Program-made: the position numbers and the translations under genes
NCBI RefSeq assembly: GCF_000709345.1
Contig: NZ_KL448323.1
Location: forward strand, 892,242-956,241
Length of the DNA: 64,000 bases
Reading direction: 5' to 3'
Source: Polaromonas glacialis
GTDB taxonomy: Bacteria; Pseudomonadota; Gammaproteobacteria; Burkholderiales; Burkholderiaceae_C
In this document: positions 24,796 through 32,915 of the stretch, piece after piece
Numbering within the stretch: position 1 is the stretch's first letter
Layout of the letters: each line of letters opens with the position of its first letter
The notes under the pieces: generated by a model
The model's database searches: none
Told to the model about the DNA's origin: nothing
Seen by the model: only the letters and a program-made list of their open reading frames with translations

Positions 24796-24811
24796 GCGGT
24801 TCCCAGGCGGC

Positions 24812-24848
24812 GCCGGGCAGGCGCCTTCAAACCAGGCGTCTGCCCGGC
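24812..24848. promoter_or_regulatory. Strong stem-loop between first and second gene of caspase operon
   Basis: GCCGGGCAGGCGCC (24812-24825) and GGCGTCTGCCCGGC (24835-24848) pair over 14 positions with one mismatch around a 9-base loop. There is no T-run, so this is not a classical terminator. It may act as an mRNA stabiliser, processing site or attenuator that lowers expression of the second and third genes relative to the first. Confidence 0.6.
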
Positions 24849-24881
24849 CGTATCGGATGAATTACCCAAGCGGGGTGGTCT

Positions 24882-27800
24882 ATGACAATGCCCTCAACCC
24901 TCAGCCCTTCGCCGCTGCAAAGGCCTGTGGCCGAGCCGGCGATGCAGCGGCCAGCCGAGCCGGTCCGGCCCCCGGATGGCGCGCGCGGCAATCCCCGGCA
25001 CCACGGCATTCTGGAAGTTCCGCAACTGGTGGCGGGCAAGACCTCGCCGATGTTCTCGCTGGTGCTGCTGTTGTCGCGCGCCCCTGGTGCCGGTGATGAC
25101 TCGATCCGCCCGCTGCTCATTTCAAGCTACCTCGGCATGGAGCTGAGCTACCGGCTGCCAGCGGCCAGCGCCGAGTCCGCGCAGGCGCAGCCGGTCTTTG
25201 CGCGCCAGGCGCGCATGTCGCTGCATTGCGCCGGACAGCCGGCCTTTGCCACGGCCAGCCTGAGCGCGCCGCTGCTGCGCGGCGCGCTGCACACGCCGCT
25301 CAACCGCGAGCAAACCCTGGCGGTGCTCGATGCGCTCAATGACGTACACGGCCTGCTGGAGCTGAAGGCCCATGTCGAATACCGCGCCGCCGCGCCGGCC
25401 TTCACCTTTGCGCAAGGCGTGTCGCCCGCCGAGCTGTGGGACCGGCTCAAGGCGGTGGCGCTGGAGGGTACGCTGGCGGAAAACGCCTTTCAGCAGGTTT
25501 TCGATCAGTTGCGGCTCGCGCCCGAGCTGTTTCCCGCCTTTCGCCGGGCCTGCGACAGCCTGCTGGTGCCCAGCCTGGAGGGCGCCCAGTTGGGCCGCCG
25601 TCCGGCACCCGGTTCCAGCTGCCTGGAAGAAGAAGAAGAAGAAGGGCGCCTGCGCTTCATCGATGTCTCTTGCCCGCTTCAGGCCGTGCTGGGCAATGCC
25701 TTGAGCCCCGCCGACCGGGCGGCCTGCATCAGCGTGGTCGGCCCGTCGGGCAACCTGCAGGGCGGCCCTGCGCTCGAAACCTTGACGCGCAGCAGTTCGC
25801 GCGCCAGCCGGGGCGCGGTCGGCATGGGCGCGATGCTCGCGGGCAGCCGGATCCAGACCGTGGCCGCCACCTTGAAGCCTTCGCAGCAGCCCTTGGCCAC
25901 GTCGCATCTCATCTCCACCCAGGCCATCCGCATCCAGGAGCCGGTTGCCGGCACCGGGACGGTTTCAACCCCGGCCGTGGCGCAGGTGGCGCACTTCCTG
26001 CTGCCCGAGGCGGTTTTCGTTCGTCCCGACCTGGTCGCCGTGTCGCTTCCCGTCCTGGGCGATCTCAATGCCCCGCTGCTGAGCGACAGGAATAACCCGA
26101 ACCTGCGCTGGTACCTGCCGGCCATCACCCTGGTGCGGCCTGCGGCCAGCGAGGCACCGGACGGCAGCCCGTTTCTGTTTGAATTCGAACGCATCGGCAC
26201 CAGCGCATCGGGCCGGCCGGCCATTCGCGCCAGCCTGCGCTTCACGCTGGAGCTGTCCCCTTCGGCGGCCACCAGCGCCGCGCTGGCGGCCAACCCTTCT
26301 TTCACGGCCCGCATGATCGAGCCCGTCGAGCCCTCGGTCACGCTGAGCGTTCCTTATATAGACGACGCCTCCGGCGTGCTCAAAAGGGCCAGCTGCCGGG
26401 GCGCCGTGGTGCGTTCGGGCAATCGGCTGCAGGTCACGGTCGAACTGATGAACGACGCCGCCCGCACCGCCTATGGTTCGCTGTCCACGGCCGGCTTTCA
26501 GAGCGAGCCTGCGCGGCTGGAGGCGGCTTTCCAGTTTTCCGGCTATGCGCCGGTGCTGGACCGGACGCAGCTGGTGCTGGGCGGCAAGATTTCCAGCGCG
26601 GTGCTGGTGGCCAAATCGCGGGCCGATGCCGACAGCATTGTGGTGGCCACGGGCGGGCGCGAGTTTGTCATGCGGCCCGGTGCGCTTCAGGCGACCAAAC
26701 CCCATCTCGCCAGCCTCACGCTGGCCGGGCGCATCACCAGCTCGACCGCCGCCATTGCCCTGCCGTCGAAGTTTCAATACGTCCAGCGCACCACCATCCG
26801 TCAGCAGTCGCTTGACGCGTTTTTCTCGTGCGCCGAACTGGGCGCTTTCTACCGCGAAAAGCAGGCGGCGGCCACGGTGTCGATTGGCTGCGCCGAAGCC
26901 TTTCGCCTGGGCCAGGCCTCGTCGCTGGCCTACCAGGAAGTGGCCGCGCTGAACCGGCCGAATTACCGCGTGTTTCGCAACCTCAGGCAGCCCGGCCGTT
27001 TTCTTCTAGTGCCGCTGCGCTACGAGATCACCCGCTACGCGCCCGGCACGCCGGAGCGCGAATACCGCCCGGCGCTGATCGTCTATGCGGCGCTGGACGC
27101 CGACCAGCCGGCCAACAACCGCATCCGCTTCGAGGCCATGCTCGGCCCGTCGCTCTCGCCCTACGAGGTGGAAGACCTGCGCCGCCGGCTCTTGGCGGAG
27201 GCCGCCAGCCCGGTACTCGAACTTCCGAACATGCTGGCCCAGCGCACCGAATTCAGCTGGAATCTGACCTCGACGCCGCCCATCGAAGCCGTCACCTCGG
27301 CCACGCCCGAATGCCTGCACACGGCGCTGTCCACCGACCTGAGCAGCGCCTTGCTGCTGAAAACCGTGATCCAGAACACCGGCTTGAGCGGCGCTGCCCG
27401 CTTTGTGCTGGAAGACGGCAGCGTGGTCACGTCGGCGCTGTCGGTGCAACTGGGGCGGATCACCGGGCCATGGATGCACGGCGCCATCGCTTTGCTGCCC
27501 AAGGGCGATCAGCTGCAATTGACCAACCGGGTTGAAGGCTCTGTGGCGGTGAATGATGTTTATTTGTTCAACGGGCCGGCCGAGCCGGTTCGTATCGCGG
27601 TGGAGGCGACGCTGGCGCCTGGCGCCTCGATAGACATTGCCGCGCCCGCCGGCTACACGGCGGCTTATGCCGATGCTGTGCTGCTCACCGACGGCAACCC
27701 GAGCTTTGAAGAAGTCCGCGCCATGATCGAGGAGATTGAATGCAACGTCGTGTTCCTCGACATGGTCAATTACGAAAACCACGGCCTGACCCGGCTCGAC

Positions 27801-28034
27801 CTCGACGCCCGGCTGCAGGGCGTGCCGGGCGTTTACCGGGTCGGCATGGACAGCCGTCGCGGCGCGGTCAATTTTCTGCTGCCGCTGACGACTTACCTAG
27901 CGGCGCGCATCGTCGAGTTCCAGGTGACCAAGGTCTTTCCCGGCAAGCCTGCGGAACTGGTGCCATGGCAGGCCTGGGACATGCAGGTCCGCAGCAACAT
28001 CGTCACCCTGACGGCGGACATGATTTCCGTCTAA
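24882..28034 (+). CDS. Very large protein of unknown family, second gene of caspase operon, 1050 aa
   Basis: I do not recognise this protein. It has no signal peptide and no convincing membrane helix. A proline-rich N-terminus (1-45) precedes HHGILEVPQLVAGKTSPMFSLVLLLS. A helical segment around residues 140-240 (REQTLAVLDALNDVHGLLEL, AFQQVFDQLRLAPELFPAFRR) is followed by a run of six glutamates (249-254) encoded by six GAA codons. The remainder is mainly predicted beta strands with repeated valine/leucine-rich strands, for example RPAIRASLRFTLELS and VRIAVEATLAPGASIDIAAP, and it ends WDMQVRSNIVTLTADMISV. A hand comparison suggests stacked beta-sandwich modules, as in scaffold or receptor-like proteins. 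The start ATG 24882 is 86 bases after the first gene; ATG 24888 is also possible. It is co-oriented with the caspase gene 26 bases downstream. Confidence 0.75.
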   Translation: MTMPSTLSPSPLQRPVAEPAMQRPAEPVRPPDGARGNPRHHGILEVPQLVAGKTSPMFSLVLLLSRAPGAGDDSIRPLLISSYLGMELSYRLPAASAESAQAQPVFARQARMSLHCAGQPAFATASLSAPLLRGALHTPLNREQTLAVLDALNDVHGLLELKAHVEYRAAAPAFTFAQGVSPAELWDRLKAVALEGTLAENAFQQVFDQLRLAPELFPAFRRACDSLLVPSLEGAQLGRRPAPGSSCLEEEEEEGRLRFIDVSCPLQAVLGNALSPADRAACISVVGPSGNLQGGPALETLTRSSSRASRGAVGMGAMLAGSRIQTVAATLKPSQQPLATSHLISTQAIRIQEPVAGTGTVSTPAVAQVAHFLLPEAVFVRPDLVAVSLPVLGDLNAPLLSDRNNPNLRWYLPAITLVRPAASEAPDGSPFLFEFERIGTSASGRPAIRASLRFTLELSPSAATSAALAANPSFTARMIEPVEPSVTLSVPYIDDASGVLKRASCRGAVVRSGNRLQVTVELMNDAARTAYGSLSTAGFQSEPARLEAAFQFSGYAPVLDRTQLVLGGKISSAVLVAKSRADADSIVVATGGREFVMRPGALQATKPHLASLTLAGRITSSTAAIALPSKFQYVQRTTIRQQSLDAFFSCAELGAFYREKQAAATVSIGCAEAFRLGQASSLAYQEVAALNRPNYRVFRNLRQPGRFLLVPLRYEITRYAPGTPEREYRPALIVYAALDADQPANNRIRFEAMLGPSLSPYEVEDLRRRLLAEAASPVLELPNMLAQRTEFSWNLTSTPPIEAVTSATPECLHTALSTDLSSALLLKTVIQNTGLSGAARFVLEDGSVVTSALSVQLGRITGPWMHGAIALLPKGDQLQLTNRVEGSVAVNDVYLFNGPAEPVRIAVEATLAPGASIDIAAPAGYTAAYADAVLLTDGNPSFEEVRAMIEEIECNVVFLDMVNYENHGLTRLDLDARLQGVPGVYRVGMDSRRGAVNFLLPLTTYLAARIVEFQVTKVFPGKPAELVPWQAWDMQVRSNIVTLTADMISV
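25626..25643 (+). repeat. (GAA)6 trinucleotide microsatellite in the 1050-aa gene
   Basis: Six consecutive GAA codons encode six glutamates at residues 249-254. Slippage in whole units would change length in frame; single-base slippage would truncate the protein. Confidence 0.8.
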
Positions 28035-28060
28035 CCGAAGACAACCCAAGGAGCGCTCAA

Positions 28061-29740
28061 ATGGCAAAAGGAATCGCTGTCAATATCGGGCTGAATTTTG
28101 TCAACCCGGCCGCCTACAACGGATGGGACGGGGCGCTGGCGGGCTGCATCAACGACGCCCGAGACATGAACCAGATCGCCACCCAGCTCGGCTACACCGC
28201 GACGATGCTGACCGACGCGCAGGCCACCGCTTCGGAAGTGACGCGCGTCATCGGCCAGGCGGCTCGCCAGCTGGCGGCGGGCGACATCTGCCTGGTGAGC
28301 TACTCCGGGCACGGCTCGCAGATTAACGACGTGACCGGCGACGAGCCCGACGGAAAGGATGAAACCTGGGTGCTCTGGGACCGCCAGCTGCTCGACGATG
28401 AACTGAACGGCCTGTGGTCCAGCTTTGCCGCCGGCGTGCGCATCTTCCTGCTGTCCGACAGCTGCCACAGCGGAACGGTGGCGCGCGTCATGAGCTTTCA
28501 GAAAAAGTTCAAGAGCGCCGAATTCGCCGCCCAGTACGGCCGCCCGGTGAATGCGCCGCCCCGCGTTCGCGCCGCCGATCCGGCCGCCGTCCATGCCAAC
28601 TACCTGGCCAACAAAAGCAACTACGAGGTCAGCCAGTGGACGCACCGCGCGTCGGTCAATGCCAGCGTGACGCTGATTTCGGGCTGCCAGGACAACCAGC
28701 TGTCGTCCGACGGCGACGCCAACGGCCTGTTCACCCAGCGCCTGAAGGAGGTCTGGAACGGCGGGGCTTTCAGCGGCAGCTATGCCCAGTTCCATTCGGC
28801 CATCGTGGCCCGCATGCCGTCGGACCAGACGCCCAATTTATTCCGCTCGGGCGTGAGCAATCCAGCCTTCGATGCGGAAAAGCCGTTCACGATTGGAACC
28901 GGCAGCGCGGGCGGCGGCACGGGCAGCGGCGGCCTGTCGATCTCGGCGCCGTCTTCCTTTGCCAACGGCGCCACGCCCGTCACCTTTGCGGTGTCGGTGC
29001 CGTCGGGGCAGTACTTCGCGGTGGAAGTCGCCACCGAGGCCGGGCTGTTCAACAGCACGGCCAATGGCGGGCAGCGCAACGACAACAATTTCTACGCCTC
29101 GTGGAAGGTCAGCCCGTTCCGCCAGGACAGCTCGTTCACCGTGCCGCTGGACGCCTGGAATCGCCTGCGCCAGGGCGCTTCACGGCTTTACTACCGGCTC
29201 TGGTGTACTTCCAGTCCGACCGCCTGGGTGAATTACCGCGTTACGACAACCGACAGCAATGCGCAGGCTGCGCCGAGCTTGACTCTGACGACGCAAAGCC
29301 AGCCCGGCAGCGGCGGAGGCGACACGCCCGCCATCACTGCGCCCACCGCCTTCCCGGCCAACGGCGCGGCGCCGCGCTTCCAGGTCAACCCGGGGGCTGG
29401 CCGCTATTACGCGGTCGAGGTGTCCACCAACAGCTGGTACTTCACCGACCAGTACAGCGCGCAGCGCAACGACAACAATTTCTACGGCTCGTGGAAAGTC
29501 TCGCCCTTCCAGTCGTCGGCGCTGTACCCGGCGGGCTACACGCTGCCCGCTGAAGTGTGGAGCCGGCTACGCGACAACGCCACGAACGGCCGGCTCTACT
29601 ACCGCATGTGGTGGACCGAGTCGCCCACGCAATGGGTCGGGCATGGCTGCACCACGCCCAACAGTTCAGGCCAGAATGCGCCGAGCTTTGCGCTGTCGCG
29701 TGAGTTCGACATGGAAGCGTTCGCGCAGTCGGGCAAGTGA
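28061..29740 (+). CDS. Caspase-like (peptidase C14, type I orthocaspase) protease with two C-terminal repeats, 559 aa
   Basis: Cysteine protease of the caspase fold. The N-terminal catalytic domain (1-285) shows GALAGCINDARDM, the histidine motif CLVSYSGHGSQ (His84), an acidic loop GDEPDGKDETW, and the nucleophile motif LLSDSCHSGT (Cys135); ISGCQDNQLSSDGDANGLFT follows. An intact His-Cys dyad and the DSCHSG motif suggest Arg/Lys specificity as in metacaspases and orthocaspases. After a glycine-rich linker, two related repeats of about 120 residues follow (about 304-424 and 431-550). Both contain QRNDNNFY-SWKVSPF and RLYYR-W--SPT-WV, and they probably form beta-rich recognition modules. There is no signal peptide. 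ATG 28061 has an AAGGAG ribosome-binding site. As third gene of an operon with two giant proteins, it may activate or cut them. Confidence 0.9.
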   Translation: MAKGIAVNIGLNFVNPAAYNGWDGALAGCINDARDMNQIATQLGYTATMLTDAQATASEVTRVIGQAARQLAAGDICLVSYSGHGSQINDVTGDEPDGKDETWVLWDRQLLDDELNGLWSSFAAGVRIFLLSDSCHSGTVARVMSFQKKFKSAEFAAQYGRPVNAPPRVRAADPAAVHANYLANKSNYEVSQWTHRASVNASVTLISGCQDNQLSSDGDANGLFTQRLKEVWNGGAFSGSYAQFHSAIVARMPSDQTPNLFRSGVSNPAFDAEKPFTIGTGSAGGGTGSGGLSISAPSSFANGATPVTFAVSVPSGQYFAVEVATEAGLFNSTANGGQRNDNNFYASWKVSPFRQDSSFTVPLDAWNRLRQGASRLYYRLWCTSSPTAWVNYRVTTTDSNAQAAPSLTLTTQSQPGSGGGDTPAITAPTAFPANGAAPRFQVNPGAGRYYAVEVSTNSWYFTDQYSAQRNDNNFYGSWKVSPFQSSALYPAGYTLPAEVWSRLRDNATNGRLYYRMWWTESPTQWVGHGCTTPNSSGQNAPSFALSREFDMEAFAQSGK

Positions 29741-29796
29741 GGCTATTGACAGGGAAGGCGCTCACCCCCAAACCAAAGAAGAACCCACCCAAAGCC

Positions 29797-29874
29797 CAAA
29801 AATATGCATCAAATTGCCTTCTTGCGCAGGACCAGCGGGCGCAGGCAGCTATTAAAAAGGTAGCGGTTCTGCCT
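29797..29874 (-). repeat. Dispersed palindromic intergenic repeat, copy c
   Basis: On the minus strand it reads GCTACCTTTTTAATAGCTGC, continues with GCGC-containing arms, and ends in AGGCAATTTGATGCATATTT. It lies between the caspase operon and the CBS gene. Confidence 0.6.
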
Positions 29875-29875
29875 G

Positions 29876-30256
29876 CTAGTCCATGAAGGTCCGGACAAAG
29901 TCCATGGACGACACGACACCCTTGATGCCGCCGCCGTCCTGGACCACGACGTGGTGGATGCCGGCTTCGACCATCAACCTGGCCACTTCGGCCACGCTGG
30001 CATCCGGCGACACCGAAATCGGCTTGTAGGTGCAGATCTGCCACGCGCAGACCTTGCCGGCGTCCTTGCCATCGGCATGAAAGCGCAGCAGGTCCAGGCT
30101 GCTGAGGACGCCCAGCGTCGCGCCGTCTCCGTCCATCACCGGCGCCCAGCTCAAGCCACGGGCCAGCATCTGTTGCTCGACCGACGCGATGGTGTCATCG
30201 GCGCCGACCGGATGCACCTCATGGCGCATTAGTGACGCAATGCTTTGATCGTTCAT
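29876..30256 (-). CDS. Tandem CBS-domain protein, 126 aa
   Basis: Two CBS motifs. The first runs over about residues 8-60 (RHEVHPVGADDTIASVEQQM ... LGVLSSLDLL) and the second over about 75-126 (YKPISVSPDASVAEVARLMV ... IKGVVSSMDFVRTF). CBS pairs bind adenine nucleotides and act as energy-state sensors. The start overlaps the stop of ppsA by 4 bases, so the protein is translationally coupled to PEP synthase and may regulate it or a neighbouring enzyme. Stand-alone CBS proteins of this size are common in hypoxia or stress regulons. Confidence 0.9.
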   Translation of the reverse strand: MNDQSIASLMRHEVHPVGADDTIASVEQQMLARGLSWAPVMDGDGATLGVLSSLDLLRFHADGKDAGKVCAWQICTYKPISVSPDASVAEVARLMVEAGIHHVVVQDGGGIKGVVSSMDFVRTFMD

Positions 30257-32718
30257 GACGCTCTCCCTTGCGAAAAAGAAGGGGTTGACGCGGCTGCGGC
30301 CTCGCCGCGCGGCGCGCGTCCCATCCGCGCTTCGACCGCCAGCACGTCGCGCGTGGTTTTCAGCAGCGTGTCGGGCGTGACGCTCATCGCGTCGATGCCA
30401 AGTTCGACCAGGTAGGCCGCCATTTCGGGATAGTCCGACGGCGCCTGGCCGCAGATGCCCACATGCCGGTGGTTGCGCCGCGCGCCCTCGATGGTCTGGC
30501 GCAGCACCATCTTCACGCCCGGGTCGCGCTCGTCAAAGTCAAAGGCGACGATCTCCGAATCCCGGTCCACACCAAGCACCAGCTGCGTCAGGTCGTTCGA
30601 GCCAATCGAAAAGCCGTCGAACAGCTGCGCAAACGCATCGATCTGGATCACGTTGTTCGGAATCTCGCACATGACGTAGATTTCCAGTCCGTTTATGCCA
30701 CGCCCCAGGCCGTGCCCGGTCATGGCCTGGAGCACGCGCTCGCCTTCGTCGATGCGGCGGCAAAACGGAATCATCAGCTTCACGTTGCTCAAGCCCATGT
30801 CGTCGCGCACGCGTTTCATCGCCGCGCATTCCAGCGCAAAACCCTCAGCATAGGCCGGGTGCGCATAGCGCGAGGCGCCGCGAAAGCCGATCATCGGATT
30901 CGCCTCGACCGGCTCGAAACCGCGCCCGCCCAGCAAACTGGCGTATTCATTGGTCTTGAAGTCCGACATGCGCACGATCACCGGCTTGGGGTAGAAAGCC
31001 GCCGCGATGGTGCCAACGCCTTCGGCCAGCTGGCGCACGAAATACTCGGCCGGCGTGGCGTACAGGTGCGTGAGCCGGGCGATTTCAGCGCGCGCCAAAG
31101 CGTCTTCGACCTTCTCGGGATGCACCAGCGCCATCGGATGCGCATGGATGTGCTCGGCAATGATGAACTCCATGCGCGCCAGGCCGACGCCGTCGTTCGG
31201 CAGCAGCGCGGTCTGGAAGGCCATGTCGGGGTTCGCCAGGTTGACCATCAGATGCGTTTGCGGACGCGCCATGCCGGCCACGTCGGTGCTGGTGACGGTG
31301 AAGGGAATCCGGCCGGCGTACACATGGCCGGCGCTGCCTTCGGCGCAGGACACGGTGATCTCGTCGCCGGTCCTGATCGCCGTGGTGGCATGGTCGCAGC
31401 CGACCACCGCAGGAATGCCCATCTCGCGCGCGACGATGGCCGCGTGGCAGGTGCGCCCGCCCCGGTTGGTCACCACGGCGGCGGCGATCTTCATCACCGT
31501 TCCCCAGTCCGGCATGGTGGTGTCGGCCACCAGCACCTCGCCGGGCTGGAACTGATTCAGTTCGGACACCTCGCTGATGACGCGCGCCCGGCCGCTGACG
31601 ATCTTGCCGCCCACGGCGCGGCCGCTGACGACGGGCTGGCCCTTGTCGCCCAGGCGGTATTCATCGACCTGGCCCAGCGGCTTTCGCGACGCCACGGTTT
31701 CGGGACGCGCCTGGACGATGTAGAGCTTGCCGTCCAGGCCGTCCTTGGCCCATTCGACATCCATTGGTGTCGGTTGCCCGGCCTTGCGGCTGTAGTGCGC
31801 CTCGATCTTGATGGCGGCATCGGCGAGTTCGAGCACCTCGTCGTCGGTGATGCAAAAGCGCGCCTGGTTTTCCGGCGGCGTCGGCATGTTGCGCGTGGTT
31901 TCGCGGCCTGCCGCCTGCGCATAGACCATGCGGATCTGCTTGGCGCCGAGCTTGCGCCGCAGCACGGCCCGGTGGCCCTGGGCGAGCGTGGGCTTGAAGA
32001 CATAGAACTCGTCCGGATCGACCGTTCCCTGCACCACGTTTTCGCCCAGGCCGTAGGCGCCGGTGATGAACACCACGTCGCGAAAGCCGGTTTCGGTGTC
32101 GAGCGAAAAGGTCACGCCGCTGGCGGCCAGGTCGGAGCGCACCATCTTCATCACGCCGACCGACTGGTAGACCTTGAAATGGTCGATGCCGTGGTCCACC
32201 CGGTAGGCAATGGCGCGGTCCATGAACAGGCTGGCAAAGCACTGGCGGATGGCTTCGAGCAGCCGGGCTTCACCCGAGACGTTCAGAAAAGTCTCGTGCT
32301 GGCCGGCAAAGCTGGCGGTCGGCAGGTCTTCGGCGGTGGCCGAGCTGCGCACCGCCAGCGTCACCTGTTCGCCGTATTCGGCGCGCAGGCGTGCATAGGC
32401 TTCGTTGATTTGCGCGACCATGCCGGCCGGCAGCGGCGTGCCGTGGATGATTTCCCGCGCACGGCGGGCACGCCTGGCCAGGTCATCGACATCCTTCACG
32501 TCCAGGCCGTCAAGCGCCTCGTGCAGGGCGCCCCAGGCATGGGACTGGTCGAGCAGGTGGCGGTAAGCGCCGGCGGTGACGGCAAAGCCGTTGGGCACCC
32601 GCACGCCCTGCGCGCCGAGTTCGCGGACCATTTCGCCCAGCGAGGCATTCTTGCCGCCGACCTGCGCAACATCGGCGATGCCGATGTCTGAAAACCAGCG
32701 GATGAAGGGTGTCGTCAT
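30253..32718 (-). CDS. ppsA: Phosphoenolpyruvate synthase PpsA, 821 aa
   Basis: Converts pyruvate, ATP and water to phosphoenolpyruvate, AMP and phosphate in gluconeogenesis. The N-terminal ATP-binding domain begins IGIADVAQVGGKNASLGEM, with VRSSATAEDLPTASFAGQHE. The swivelling domain has the phospho-histidine motif GGRTCHAAIVAREMGIPAVVG. The C-terminal barrel contains GFSIGSNDLTQLVLGVDRDS and the ICGQAPSDYPE cysteine motif. ATG 32718 is chosen because of its GGAGAC ribosome-binding site and the family-typical start; the longer frame to 32760 lacks support. Length fits (about 800). A possible FNR/ANR box lies 139 bases upstream. Confidence 0.95.
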   Translation of the reverse strand: MTTPFIRWFSDIGIADVAQVGGKNASLGEMVRELGAQGVRVPNGFAVTAGAYRHLLDQSHAWGALHEALDGLDVKDVDDLARRARRAREIIHGTPLPAGMVAQINEAYARLRAEYGEQVTLAVRSSATAEDLPTASFAGQHETFLNVSGEARLLEAIRQCFASLFMDRAIAYRVDHGIDHFKVYQSVGVMKMVRSDLAASGVTFSLDTETGFRDVVFITGAYGLGENVVQGTVDPDEFYVFKPTLAQGHRAVLRRKLGAKQIRMVYAQAAGRETTRNMPTPPENQARFCITDDEVLELADAAIKIEAHYSRKAGQPTPMDVEWAKDGLDGKLYIVQARPETVASRKPLGQVDEYRLGDKGQPVVSGRAVGGKIVSGRARVISEVSELNQFQPGEVLVADTTMPDWGTVMKIAAAVVTNRGGRTCHAAIVAREMGIPAVVGCDHATTAIRTGDEITVSCAEGSAGHVYAGRIPFTVTSTDVAGMARPQTHLMVNLANPDMAFQTALLPNDGVGLARMEFIIAEHIHAHPMALVHPEKVEDALARAEIARLTHLYATPAEYFVRQLAEGVGTIAAAFYPKPVIVRMSDFKTNEYASLLGGRGFEPVEANPMIGFRGASRYAHPAYAEGFALECAAMKRVRDDMGLSNVKLMIPFCRRIDEGERVLQAMTGHGLGRGINGLEIYVMCEIPNNVIQIDAFAQLFDGFSIGSNDLTQLVLGVDRDSEIVAFDFDERDPGVKMVLRQTIEGARRNHRHVGICGQAPSDYPEMAAYLVELGIDAMSVTPDTLLKTTRDVLAVEARMGRAPRGEAAAASTPSFSQGRAS

Positions 32719-32828
32719 GTTGTTGTCTCCGGCTTGACAGGGAACACAGGGCTTGCCCATGGAATCACGGCGCGTTCAGGTACGCGCCTGTCCAACCTTT
32801 TTGATCCGGGTCACCTCTTGTCGCCACT

Positions 32829-32870
32829 ACGGTAGCCGCCGCATTACGCTGGTGGCTTGCGCTAGATCAA
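32829..32870 (-). promoter_or_regulatory. Candidate FNR/ANR-type promoter of ppsA
   Basis: On the minus strand TTGATCTAGCGCAA (32870-32857) matches TTGAT-N4-ATCAA in the first half and in the CAA of the second half. A weak -10-like TACCGT lies at 32834-32829. This places the box centre about 41 bases before the expected transcription start, the geometry of an FNR-activated promoter. The match is imperfect. Confidence 0.4.
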
Positions 32871-32915
32871 TTGGCCTGAAAACGCCTGACAGCATCGGCA
32901 ATGCAGGCGGTGGAA

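Noticed and set aside
30463..32691. Plus-strand open frame of about 740 codons opposite ppsA
   Set aside because: Antisense to a complete PpsA gene; low-complexity composition without family features.
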